IMG/VR virus record: IMGVR_UViG_3300042475_003740
Coordinates: 1 to 60,277 of that record
Length of the DNA: 60,277 nt
Direction: 5' to 3' (one strand)
Source: a virus
This document shows positions 31,698 through 38,974 of the stretch, piece by piece (within the stretch, counting starts at the first letter, position 1; each line of letters begins with the position of its first letter). The notes under the pieces are model-generated. The model saw only the letters and a list, made by a program, of their open reading frames with translations. It did no database searches and was not told where the DNA came from. A program made the translations under genes and the position numbers.

Positions 31698-32123
31698 ATG
31701 TCTGAAACCACCCCGCTCACCGGCGCCGCGCTGCTTGCTCGTGTCGAGGAGCTGAAGCCTGCGCCCGAATCCGAGGTCGCCATCGCCTGCGGCTACGTGA
31801 GTGAAGCCAGCAAGGCCCGCCTGTCGGCGTTCAAGGATGCCCTGCTCGATGCCCATGGCCTCGGCTTCGGCAAGGCGCCGAAGGCCGCCCGCCGCGGCAA
31901 GCCGTTGTCGTTCTGTGTCACCACCAACGCCAAGTCGGGGAACATCCTCCTCGCCGGTGGCTATGCGGCGCTGATCGGCATCGAGCCCGGCGGTCAGGTA
32001 GTGATCGCCCACCAGGGCAACAGCCTGGTGATCACCCCGGCCGGTGTGGCCGTAGCCGATGAGGCGCCCCTGGTGTGCCCCGCGCCGGCAGCGACCTACG
32101 ACGCGGTGCCGGTGGCGGCTTGA
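31698..32123 (+). CDS. cyAbrB-type transcription regulator
   Basis: A 141-residue member of the cyanobacterial AbrB family, in which the swapped-hairpin AbrB domain is at the C terminus. Visible family features in order: PLTGAALLARVEEL (5-18), EVAIACGYVS (26-35), RLSAFKDALLDAHGL (41-55), then FCVTTNAKSGNILLAGGYAA and IGIEPGGQVVIAHQGNSLVI. In hosts, cyAbrB proteins govern carbon/nitrogen balance and other global programmes. A phage copy could reset host metabolism or control lysogeny (inference). It is on the + strand with its own palindrome promoter. Confidence 0.78.
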   Translation: MSETTPLTGAALLARVEELKPAPESEVAIACGYVSEASKARLSAFKDALLDAHGLGFGKAPKAARRGKPLSFCVTTNAKSGNILLAGGYAALIGIEPGGQVVIAHQGNSLVITPAGVAVADEAPLVCPAPAATYDAVPVAA

Positions 32124-32185
32124 GGCATGCAGGCCCGCCCGGAGCCTTGATCCGGGCAATCAATCCACTGCACCCCCAGCCACAC

Positions 32186-32407
32186 GTGAAACTTCCTCCT
32201 CTTTCCGAGTCTGATTTCGATGCCATTATCAACATCAATTCTTGGCTAGCTACCGGAGTCCAGGTCACTGCAGTCGCGCTTAAGTTTGCGCACATCATTG
32301 ACTGGTCCTGGTGGCTTGTGATGCTGCCCACCATTGGCGCACTGTGGGTTGTAATGCTGCTAACCATTGCTATTGCTATATGGCTTGCGACTGCTGAGCA
32401 GTCCTGA
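32186..32407 (+). CDS. small membrane protein (Fragile-X-F-like)
   Basis: A 73-residue protein starting at GTG (32186; VKLPPLSESDFDAIININSW). It has a polar first half and a strong membrane helix near the end (WWLVMLPTIGALWVVMLLTI). Composition and the IDWSWWLVMLP core resemble the small proteins annotated as transmembrane Fragile-X-F proteins. AT-richer than its surroundings. Follows cyAbrB on the same strand and may be co-transcribed. Confidence 0.5.
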   Translation: MKLPPLSESDFDAIININSWLATGVQVTAVALKFAHIIDWSWWLVMLPTIGALWVVMLLTIAIAIWLATAEQS

Positions 32408-33595
32408 TCAGTCAAACAACGGCACGCTTTCCTCCAGCGGTTTCGGGTTCTGCGGATACAGCCGCTTCTCTGATGCCGTAGGCGTGCGCAGGGCTCGGGC
32501 CAGATCGGCTCGGGCCTTCTCCATGTCCGGCCCCCGCTCGATCAGCCGCTCCAGCTGAGCACCGAGCGCATCCTTCTGGTCGCCGTCCTTCGCCCGGTCC
32601 ACCTGCCCCCGCAGCACCTTCACCCGCTCCTGGTGCTGACCCTCCGCGTAGGCCTCCACGCCCCGCTCGTGCTCAGCCTGCCAGCGGTCGGCATCGAGGA
32701 GGGTGCGGCGCAGCTCCGGGTCGCGCTCCTGCACGGCTTCATCGGGGACGGGAGTAGCTACGCATCGGCATCTCGGATGCCAGGGGATTGGCACCCGATC
32801 CACCGGGTACACCCGCCCATTCCTGCTCGCACACGTCGGGCACACCCGCTCATCGTTGCTGGCCAACACCCGCACGTAGGCGAAGCCCTCCTCCCTTGCA
32901 CGCATCAGAGCGCCCTGGCTGTAGGCGGTCGCCAGCTCGGTGCGGGCGATCAGCGCCGCACGCTGCTCCAGCCCCAACCGGCGGGTGATGCCGTTCGGAT
33001 CCCTTGCCCCGCGCAGCGCCTGCCGGATCGACACCTCCAGCCGCTTCGGGCCCCACCCCCTGGTGGCACCCTCGCCGACGATCTGCGCCAACTGGTCGCG
33101 GAATCGTGCCGCCTCGCCCTGGATGAATGCCGAGGTGTTGAGCGTTGCGGCGCGAATCGCCAGCGGATCAGCACCGGTGAACGGCACCGCAGCATCGGGC
33201 CGGCCCACCAGGCGGAGCAGGTCGGTGCCGAGCTGCCCGCCGAGCCGGGAGGCCTCCCGCAGATCTCGCTCATAGCCAGACGACCAGACGCGGATTTCCT
33301 CCTCCGTCAGGAACTGCTGCGCATCGCGCAGGATGGCCCTGTACTTCGCCGTGGCCTCAGCTGCCGAGTAGCTGCCAGGCCGGCGGATCGACTGGCCCGC
33401 GGGGTCGAAACCCTGCGGGCCGAGGTCTTCGAGGTAGAGGGCGTAGCTGCGCCGAAGCGACCGCAGTACCCCCTGCATCGATCGCCGGATGGTGGCGATG
33501 ATGTTCGCGCTGGCGCGGCGCTCCAGGCCATCCAGGGCATGGCTGTAGTCGTCCGCGACCCCGACGAGACGCCGGGGCCCTGGGGCCTGGGTCAT
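32408..33595 (-). CDS. MuF-type head morphogenesis protein
   Basis: A 395-residue minor head protein. The SPP1 gp7/Mu F domain is at residues about 215-280: RTELATAYSQGALMRAREEG, then DERVCPTCASRNGRVY and VPIPWHPRCRCVA, with the characteristic C-x2-C and C-x-C cysteines. The N-terminal half is helical; the C-terminal 110 residues are a charged coiled coil, not a recognisable toxin. It follows the portal gene as in most phages of this class. Confidence 0.82.
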   Translation of the reverse strand: MTQAPGPRRLVGVADDYSHALDGLERRASANIIATIRRSMQGVLRSLRRSYALYLEDLGPQGFDPAGQSIRRPGSYSAAEATAKYRAILRDAQQFLTEEEIRVWSSGYERDLREASRLGGQLGTDLLRLVGRPDAAVPFTGADPLAIRAATLNTSAFIQGEAARFRDQLAQIVGEGATRGWGPKRLEVSIRQALRGARDPNGITRRLGLEQRAALIARTELATAYSQGALMRAREEGFAYVRVLASNDERVCPTCASRNGRVYPVDRVPIPWHPRCRCVATPVPDEAVQERDPELRRTLLDADRWQAEHERGVEAYAEGQHQERVKVLRGQVDRAKDGDQKDALGAQLERLIERGPDMEKARADLARALRTPTASEKRLYPQNPKPLEESVPLFD

Positions 33596-33750
33596 TCGTC
33601 GTCGCCTTCGTCCTCATCACCGGCGGCGAGCACGTCGGCCTTGACCTGCTCGATCACACCCAGCAGCTCGAAGGTGCTGAGCGGATCATCGAGGGCCACC
33701 TGCTCGGCGATGGTCTCGTGGATGGCTTCGTAGAGGGTTTCGGCGGACAT
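33592..33750 (-). CDS. short acidic protein between portal and MuF
   Basis: A 52-residue protein (MSAETLYEAIHETIAEQVAL...) ending in an acidic tail DEDEGDDE. It starts 24 nt after the portal stop and overlaps the MuF start by 4 nt. No family recognised; position suggests a small head accessory. Confidence 0.55.
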   Translation of the reverse strand: MSAETLYEAIHETIAEQVALDDPLSTFELLGVIEQVKADVLAAGDEDEGDDE

Positions 33751-33771
33751 GGTGGGGGGTCGGTGGGGGAC

Positions 33772-33786
33772 GGCTCAGCTTTCCGG
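33772..33786 (-). repeat. junction motif copy at portal stop
   Basis: CCGGAAAGCTGAGCC; the TGA in it is the portal stop codon. Confidence 0.55.
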
Positions 33787-35262
33787 CTCCTCCAGCTCCT
33801 CCCCCTCCTCCGGCGGCAGGCCGCCCAGGTCATTCAGCCCCACCTCCTCCGCCGGCTCCGGCACCTCCTCCGCCAGGCGCTCCAGCTCCTCCTCCACGCT
33901 GGTGGTGACCTTCAGCCTGCCGGCACGCTGCAGCTCCTCGATCGCGCTGCGCTGGCTGATCAGCTCGACGCCGCCGGCCAGTTTCTGCAGCTGATCCACG
34001 TCCGCCGCCTCCATCGGCCGCTCGTAGATCGAAGCGCTCATCGCCAGGCCCGCGTCAGGGTCGAGGGTCTCGCCGGTGAACAGCACCCACAGGGCCATGA
34101 GCGACTGCATCACCGAGGATTTCCGCTCCGCGATGCGGGTGATTGCCGATTCGGTCTGCGCCCCCTCCATCCCGGCCTGCGTGGCCGTCTTCGTCCCGCC
34201 GGAGTCGCCGTAGAGAAACCCGAGGGTCTGCCGAGCGATCAGCTTCTCGGTCTCGGCGATCTGCGCCCGCTGCTCCGCCAGGCTGGTGGCGCTGGGTTCG
34301 GCGAAGGCAAACGAGCCGCCGGGCTCCAGGTCGATGATCGTATTTGGCCCGATCACCGCGTCACGGCGGTTCTGCCCTGGCGCCGGCGGCACTGCTCCAA
34401 TTCGCACCGGCACCGGCATGGCGCACTTGTGAGTCTTCTCGCGCAGGTCCGACGACTCGCGGAAATGGGAAAGGCAATGCTCCACCACCTGCCGCAGCGG
34501 CAGCTCCCCCCCGCCGAAGTCCGCCTCGTCACTCGGGTACCAGACCACCGGCACCACCGGCAGCGGCTGGCGGTTCGCGCCGAGGATCGGCACGTCCTCA
34601 CCCACTCGGGTGGCCACGAGGTCATTAGAGGCGTTCCGCTCGATCAGGTAGATCCGCTGAAACCCCCGGCCCACCATCCGGTAGCGGGGGACGGTCTTGA
34701 CGCCAAAGTCGCCGTCGGGTTCCTCCTCCATCTCCAGGAAGATCACCCACTCCAGTTTCCCGTCGCCGGTAGTGCGCCAGTTGAGCATTTTCGAGCGGCG
34801 GCGATTCACCAGGTAGGGCCGCACGCCGGTGGCCACCTCCACCCCGGCGTTGCCGGACTCGTTCGGCGGCATCTCCACCTGCAGCGCCACGCCGCCGTCG
34901 CGGAGCATCGCGGCGTCCACCTCCATCCACCAGGCCTTGAGGGAGTTGCCCTCCCCGTCGATGCTCGACGAGGCGGCCTCCATCGTGGCCGGCGGGTTGG
35001 CGAGGCTGAACTTGGACAGCACGCCCGCGAAGGCATGGATCGATGAGCGGAAGAAGTCGGTGAATACCGCCCGATCAAGCCGGGCCTTGTAGGCGTCGTC
35101 AGGCTCAGCAGGTTCCTGCGGCAGGTAGGAGGCCTTCACCCCGCGCAGGCACTGGAAGGCGTCGTAGGCCCGCCGCAGATCCTCCGCCAGATCCCGCAGT
35201 GCCGGGTGCTGGTAGCTGGGAAGGCTCGGGTCATCTACGGGGTGGTCGAGATCGGTCTGCAC
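33775..35262 (-). CDS. portal protein (DUF4055-like)
   Basis: A 495-residue protein of the ring through which DNA enters the head. The N-terminal wing (YQHPALRDLAEDLRRAYDAF, FTDFFRSSIHAFAGVLSKFS), a central beta domain (YRMVGRGFQRIYLIER, LPVVPVVWYPSDEADFGGGE) and the later clip/stem helices (SLAEQRAQIAETEKLIARQT, GTKTATQAGMEGAQTESAIT) follow the DUF4055 portal pattern. The last 50 residues are strongly acidic and Pro/Glu-rich. Located one small gene upstream of MuF. Confidence 0.75.
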   Translation of the reverse strand: MQTDLDHPVDDPSLPSYQHPALRDLAEDLRRAYDAFQCLRGVKASYLPQEPAEPDDAYKARLDRAVFTDFFRSSIHAFAGVLSKFSLANPPATMEAASSSIDGEGNSLKAWWMEVDAAMLRDGGVALQVEMPPNESGNAGVEVATGVRPYLVNRRRSKMLNWRTTGDGKLEWVIFLEMEEEPDGDFGVKTVPRYRMVGRGFQRIYLIERNASNDLVATRVGEDVPILGANRQPLPVVPVVWYPSDEADFGGGELPLRQVVEHCLSHFRESSDLREKTHKCAMPVPVRIGAVPPAPGQNRRDAVIGPNTIIDLEPGGSFAFAEPSATSLAEQRAQIAETEKLIARQTLGFLYGDSGGTKTATQAGMEGAQTESAITRIAERKSSVMQSLMALWVLFTGETLDPDAGLAMSASIYERPMEAADVDQLQKLAGGVELISQRSAIEELQRAGRLKVTTSVEEELERLAEEVPEPAEEVGLNDLGGLPPEEGEELEEPES

Positions 35263-35286
35263 ACGCTGCGCCGGGACTGGGCCTGT

Positions 35287-35301
35287 GGCTCAGCTTTCCG
35301 G
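35287..35301 (-). repeat. junction motif copy before portal
   Basis: CCGGAAAGCTGAGCC, identical to the copy at the portal stop, so the portal gene is bracketed by two direct copies. Confidence 0.55.
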
Positions 35302-35372
35302 TCGCAGAAGGCCCGGCCGTGAACCGCCTCAGGGACGGACAGGGGACCGGGATCTGTCGCTGTTGAGTGCAA

Positions 35373-35447
35373 TCACCAGGGCAGGGCTCGAACCTGCATC
35401 GGCCTGCAGCGGCAGACCCGTCCTATCCAGTTGGCTCGGACCTGGTG
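35373..35447 (-). tRNA. tRNA-like sequence, degenerate or unusual
   Basis: On the minus strand a 7-bp acceptor stem (CACCAGG with CCTGGTG) and a perfect T arm (GCAGG-TTCGAGC-CCTGC) are in correct register, 74 nt plus discriminator A. The D arm is abnormal: GTCC/GGAC would pair with no usual two-base linker. The anticodon arm pairs GGTCT with AGGCC around an 8-nt loop (GCCGCTGC), one base too many, so no identity can be given. CCA is not encoded. It lies alone in the 190-bp gap between the portal gene and 35452. Confidence 0.45.
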
Positions 35448-35451
35448 GGGG

Positions 35452-35745
35452 TCACCACTTCACCCGATCCGCCCAGTAGGCGGCGCTGAGCTTCCCCTTG
35501 GCGATGTTCGCGGCATGCCTGGCCTTGAACGCTGCCCGCCGGGCCTTGGCCGCCTTGCCCTCGCCCTCCCGCCTGGGGCTGCCCTGGATGCCCTGCTGGC
35601 CGAAGCGGATCACCTGGTAGCGGCCACCATCGGCAGCGAGCACCACGTGGCTCTTGGTCGGGTGCTTCGGTGTGCGCTTCGGCTTGTTGACGCCCTCCAG
35701 CCCGAGGCGCTGCAGGTTGGCTTTGACACGTGCGGGGATGGCCAT
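35452..35745 (-). CDS. conserved phage head-module protein (KSHVV..RFGQQG family)
   Basis: A 97-residue basic protein. KSHVVLAADGGRYQVIRFGQ followed by GIQGSP and ARHAANIAKGKLSAAYWADR is a pattern I recall from many marine and freshwater phages near portal/terminase genes; its exact role is not known to me. Basic residues in AKARRAAFKARHAANIAKGK suggest nucleic acid contact. Confidence 0.6.
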   Translation of the reverse strand: MAIPARVKANLQRLGLEGVNKPKRTPKHPTKSHVVLAADGGRYQVIRFGQQGIQGSPRREGEGKAAKARRAAFKARHAANIAKGKLSAAYWADRVKW

Positions 35746-35798
35746 GCCACAGGTTGCCGACCCACCAGGGAATGGCAGGCCGGTGGTGGCGGCGGGGG

Positions 35799-36554
35799 TC
35801 AGGCGATCGGGGTGAAGGTGTAGCGGTAGGACCGCGGCAGGGCATGCTCATGCCGGTGGTTGGGGCTGAGGTCGCCCAGCACCCCCATCACCTCTGCGGT
35901 GATCACCTCATGCCAGATCATGGCCGCGCCACGCTGGCTGGCGGCGACCACGTGCACCCCCTTCGAGAGCCGTGGGGCGGGCCCGGCCACCGACTCGAGG
36001 AACCAGCCATCCATCCACACCGCGAACGCGGGTGAGATCCACCGGGCGAGGTCGATGGCAAGGCGGGGGTGAATCCAGGTGCCGCGTAGGTGGTTGGGGC
36101 CGGCGGTGGTGGCGTGGATGAGCGTGGCGGGATTCTGCGGTGACCCGTCGATGGGTGACCGCAGATCTGCGGTGACCCCCAGATGCGAGGCCAGCGCAGT
36201 GATGTACTCCTGCGTCCGGGCCGAGCGGGCATAGGTGAACCACTCCCGGGCGTTCGCCTTGCACATCGCCGTGGCATTCACGAACCCATCCGCCTCGCGC
36301 CGCTGGATCGCCGTGCCCTGCCAGAAGCGCTCCTCGGTGCCGGGGGCGGGCGGCAGGGTCCAGGCTGCGGGGAGGTCATCCTCCTCGAGGATGGTGGCCT
36401 GCACCACGGCCAGGCCAGGGTCAGCCTCGGGGGCGCCACGACGGCGGCGCTGGTAGGCACGCATGGAGCAGCGGCTGCTGCACCACCTGGCAGACGGGTT
36501 GCCGGCCCAGAACTCAGTGCCGCAGCACTGGCATGTCTTGTGGATGCTGCGCAT
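35799..36554 (-). CDS. KilA-N domain protein with N-terminal zinc ribbon
   Basis: A 251-residue protein. Residues 8-30 (CQCCGTEFWAGNPSARWCSS) form a Cys4-type zinc ribbon. Residues 80-200 match the KilA-N DNA-binding domain: GFVNATAMCKANAREW, then the TWIHPRLAIDLARWISPAFA core and MDGWFLESVAG. KilA-N proteins are phage regulators, some host-toxic. A following acidic-free tail is unassigned. It belongs to the minus-strand middle operon. Confidence 0.75.
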   Translation of the reverse strand: MRSIHKTCQCCGTEFWAGNPSARWCSSRCSMRAYQRRRRGAPEADPGLAVVQATILEEDDLPAAWTLPPAPGTEERFWQGTAIQRREADGFVNATAMCKANAREWFTYARSARTQEYITALASHLGVTADLRSPIDGSPQNPATLIHATTAGPNHLRGTWIHPRLAIDLARWISPAFAVWMDGWFLESVAGPAPRLSKGVHVVAASQRGAAMIWHEVITAEVMGVLGDLSPNHRHEHALPRSYRYTFTPIA

Positions 36555-36557
36555 GGC

Positions 36558-36743
36558 TCAGGCCTCCACGAACGCGAGGGTCAGCTCAGCCAGCTCCGGC
36601 CGGTGGCGGAGCACTTCGGCCACAGCGGCCTGTGCCTCGGCCGTGGTGTCGAAGTCGTTGGGGTAGCCCAGCTCCCAGAGGGCGCGATCAATCGCGTCCG
36701 CGAAGGGGCCGCCGTCCCACGCGGGGGAGACGAGGGTCTTCAT
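36558..36743 (-). CDS. small acidic protein
   Basis: A 61-residue helical protein starting at the ATG at 36743 (MKTLVSPAWDGGPFADAIDR). Followed with 3 nt spacing by the KilA-N gene. No family recognised. Confidence 0.5.
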   Translation of the reverse strand: MKTLVSPAWDGGPFADAIDRALWELGYPNDFDTTAEAQAAVAEVLRHRPELAELTLAFVEA

Positions 36744-36800
36744 TGTGATTTCAGTCAGAGAACCGCCCGGCACCTCTGCCGGACATGCGGATCATAGCCC

Positions 36801-36832
36801 AACGGAAAGGGGCCAGCCAGTGGCCAGCCCCT
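36801..36832 (-). terminator. intrinsic terminator after the 36947 gene
   Basis: AGGGGC and GCCCCT plus inner GGC/GCC pairs form a hairpin followed on the minus strand by TTTCCGTT. It would end transcripts from the promoter at 37207-37234 after the gene 36947-37183. The remaining gap 36833-36946 shows nothing else clear. Confidence 0.5.
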
Positions 36833-36946
36833 CGCCGGTGAAACCGGGCCTTCGGTACGGTTTCAGGCCAGCGTCTCTGGGGCGCCAGCCACCGCGCCCG
36901 CCCTTACGGGTAGGGCCGACCCGGCGGGGTCAGGCTACCGGCCGAC

Positions 36947-37183
36947 TCAGCCAGGCAGCCTCTCCAGCCGATCGTCCAGCACCAGGGACCGCTCACCGCT
37001 GGTGACCTTGGCGATGGTGACGACAAGGCTGATGAGGGCGCCCTCGCTGATCGCTGCGAATGCTTCGCGGGACTCAGGGCTGCGGCACTCGCAGCGGATC
37101 GACACTGGCCCAACCGTGATGGTGAACTCCTGCTCTGCGGTGCCGACGTTGCTGGCGCGGCCCACCAGGGTGATGCTGTCCAT
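36947..37183 (-). CDS. small OB-fold-like protein
   Basis: A 78-residue protein (MDSITLVGRASNVGTAEQEF...) with a strand-rich pattern (FTITVGPVSIRCECRSPES, GALISLVVTIAKVTSGERSL) reminiscent of a minimal OB fold such as SSB-like proteins, but lacking convincing DNA-binding aromatics. Single-gene unit between a palindrome promoter and a terminator. Confidence 0.5.
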   Translation of the reverse strand: MDSITLVGRASNVGTAEQEFTITVGPVSIRCECRSPESREAFAAISEGALISLVVTIAKVTSGERSLVLDDRLERLPG

Positions 37184-37206
37184 GGTGATGGGTGGTGGCT
37201 CCCGGC

Positions 37207-37234
37207 ACTCTACCGCTGCGGTTGTGAAACCGCA
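37207..37234 (-). promoter_or_regulatory. palindrome promoter for 36947-37183
   Basis: Minus strand: TGCGGTTTCACAACCGCA (37234-37217), spacer GCGG, -10-like TAGAGT (37212-37207), then a CCACCACCCATCACC leader before the ATG at 37183. Confidence 0.6.
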
Positions 37235-37713
37235 CCTGCTCCTTCCGAACACTGCGCCACCAGCCCGGCCTCCAGGTAGCGGTACTGCACGTTATGGCTC
37301 AGGGTATTGGTGCGGGTGTCGTAGGTGATCAGCACGTTCCGGCAGTGGCGCTCGGCCGTGGTGCTCCGCCGCACGTACTCCCCGCCGCTGCAGGTGATCA
37401 TCCCGGCATCGCTCACGGTCGGCCGCTGGGCCTCGAACCCGGAGAACCGCAGCAGCTCGGGCAGGCGGCCGGCCTGGTAGCCGCGGGCGTGCTCGTAGTT
37501 GGCGAACCGCTGCAGCCCGGCGCAGGTCGCCGCAGCAGCCAGCGGCGCCGGGGCGCTGCTGGAGGGCGGCAGCTCAACCGACAGGAGCTCAGCCGGGCGT
37601 GGCACGGGCTGGAACTGAAACTCCGCTGGCGGAGGGGGCTCGGGCGTCAGAGCTCGATGGCCGAGCAGTAGCAGCAGGGCTCCGCCGGCGGCCAGGAGGA
37701 TGGAATGGCGCAT
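37210..37713 (-). CDS. secreted or membrane-anchored protein
   Basis: A 167-residue protein with an N-terminal hydrophobic segment (ILLAAGGALLLLLGHRAL), then a Pro-rich linker and a soluble domain with four cysteines (TCAGLQRF, MITCSGGEY, ERHCRNVLI, LVAQCSEGA), consistent with disulphides outside the cytoplasm. A single-gene unit under its own palindrome promoter, typical of a lysogeny-expressed moron acting at the envelope (inference). Confidence 0.5.
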   Translation of the reverse strand: MRHSILLAAGGALLLLLGHRALTPEPPPPAEFQFQPVPRPAELLSVELPPSSSAPAPLAAAATCAGLQRFANYEHARGYQAGRLPELLRFSGFEAQRPTVSDAGMITCSGGEYVRRSTTAERHCRNVLITYDTRTNTLSHNVQYRYLEAGLVAQCSEGAGAVSQPQR

Positions 37714-37734
37714 GGTGTGGTGGTGGCTATTTGC

Positions 37735-37762
37735 AGCATACCGATACGGTTGCGAAACTGCA
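37735..37762 (-). promoter_or_regulatory. palindrome promoter for 37210-37713
   Basis: Minus strand: TGCAGTTTCGCAACCGTA (37762-37745), spacer TCGG, -10-like TATGCT (37740-37735), leader CCACCACCACACC before the ATG. It lies within 6 nt of the end of the sigma-factor gene. Confidence 0.65.
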
Positions 37763-37767
37763 CCGGT

Positions 37768-38619
37768 TCAGGCCACCAGCAGACCCAGCTGCAGCGCTGC
37801 CGCATCCAGTGCCTTCCGGCTGCGACCGCGGGGGCGGCGGGGCTCCAGGCCCTTGCGATCGAGGAACTCCTGCTCCAGCCGCTCACGGTCGGCCTTTCGC
37901 TCAGCGGCGCTCACATCCCGCACGCGCACCGCCAACGGACCCACAGCCACCAGCACCTCCGATGGCCGACGGCCCTGCAGGTGATGCTGCAAGCACCGGT
38001 GAAACTGCTGCATCGGCCCGGCGGGGTAGGCGCGGCGGCGGGGGGCCTCCCACCAGGCCAGCAGGGTGATGCGGTCGCCGTGGTGGATGCCGGCCCAGGC
38101 CTGCCGCACCATGGCCTGCAGCGGCGCCAGGCGGTTCACCTCCGGGTCAGCCTGTTTGTAGCCATCGGCGCCGTGGATGTCGTCGAGGTTGGAGGTGCCG
38201 CACATGGCGGCCAGCATCTCCTGCAGCTCACCGGGGCTCAGCCCGCACTGCTCCGCAACGTCCTGGGCGCTGCAGTCGGGATCAGCCATCAGCCGCTGCA
38301 CCTTCCCCCACTGCTCCCGCCAGCGACTGGGGAACTTGATGGCGTGGCCCCGGTCGCGGAACCAGTGGAGGATTTCCCCCGCGATGAACGGCACCACGAA
38401 GGTGGATAGCCGGTAGGGGCGACCGTTGGCGGGTTTGAGCCGATCGGGGTCGTACCGGCGGCAGCCGCGGATGAGCCCCACATAGGCGATGGCCTCGAGG
38501 TCGTCGTAGGGCTGGCCGGTGCGACGGTGAAACTTCCACGCCTGCTGCCGCGCCAGGCCCAGGTTGGCGGTGACCAGGGCCTCGCTGTGTTCGGTGGGGG
38601 CGGGGAAGGTGGCGGTCAT
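37768..38619 (-). CDS. phage-encoded sigma-70 family factor lacking a clear region 4
   Basis: A 283-residue RNA polymerase sigma factor. Region 2 is clear at residues about 12-95: LVTANLGLARQQAWKFHRRT, DLEAIAYVGLIRGCRRYDPD, YRLSTFVVPFIAGEILHWFR. A region-3-like HTH follows at about 100-150 (REQWGKVQRLMADPDCSAQD, GLSPGELQEMLAAM). The remaining 130 residues are basic and show no region-4 HTH, the part that reads the -35 box. Such a factor would recognise mainly the -10 side. It is encoded in the middle of the minus-strand operon and could direct late or lysogenic genes. Confidence 0.75.
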   Translation of the reverse strand: MTATFPAPTEHSEALVTANLGLARQQAWKFHRRTGQPYDDLEAIAYVGLIRGCRRYDPDRLKPANGRPYRLSTFVVPFIAGEILHWFRDRGHAIKFPSRWREQWGKVQRLMADPDCSAQDVAEQCGLSPGELQEMLAAMCGTSNLDDIHGADGYKQADPEVNRLAPLQAMVRQAWAGIHHGDRITLLAWWEAPRRRAYPAGPMQQFHRCLQHHLQGRRPSEVLVAVGPLAVRVRDVSAAERKADRERLEQEFLDRKGLEPRRPRGRSRKALDAAALQLGLLVA

Positions 38620-38626
38620 GGGTGGG

Positions 38627-38944
38627 TTAGGGTCTCAGTGGCCGAATGACCCACGGCCCGAACCGCAGGCAGCTCTTGCCGTGACGCTCGCTGAACAGCA
38701 GGCGATGGCACCTGGAGTCCTTCCACATCAGTCCAAAGCCGAACAGGCGGAACCATCGCCAACCTGGCTCGCCCTCAAAGCAGAACCATGGGAATCGCTG
38801 CCGCATCGGCATGCGGTCCCTCAGGGATCGCTCGACCTCGGGTGGTGCCCACCAGAGGCGAGTTCGTTCGGTGCCGGAGGCACTGGGGAGGTCGTCGATC
38901 TCGGCCAGGGTGAGCGGGCGGGATGGAGTGTCGTGGTCGAGCAT
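38627..38944 (-). CDS. Trp/Arg-rich hypothetical protein
   Basis: A 105-residue protein (LWWAPPEVERSLRDRMPMRQ, GWRWFRLFGFGLMWKDSRCH). Related in overall pattern to the next gene upstream (RWFR, RHG, RPL/RP end). Ends 7 nt before the sigma start. Function unknown. Confidence 0.5.
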   Translation of the reverse strand: MLDHDTPSRPLTLAEIDDLPSASGTERTRLWWAPPEVERSLRDRMPMRQRFPWFCFEGEPGWRWFRLFGFGLMWKDSRCHRLLFSERHGKSCLRFGPWVIRPLRP

Positions 38945-38974
38945 GGGTTCAGGTGGGGGCGAGGAAGGTGGCGG

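Noticed and set aside
32408-33595. A MuF-linked polymorphic toxin domain at the C terminus
   Set aside because: After the MuF cysteines only a charged coiled coil follows, with no toxin motif.
35373-35447. A normal tRNA gene with a named amino acid
   Set aside because: The D arm and the anticodon loop length are not canonical, so no anticodon can be read with confidence.
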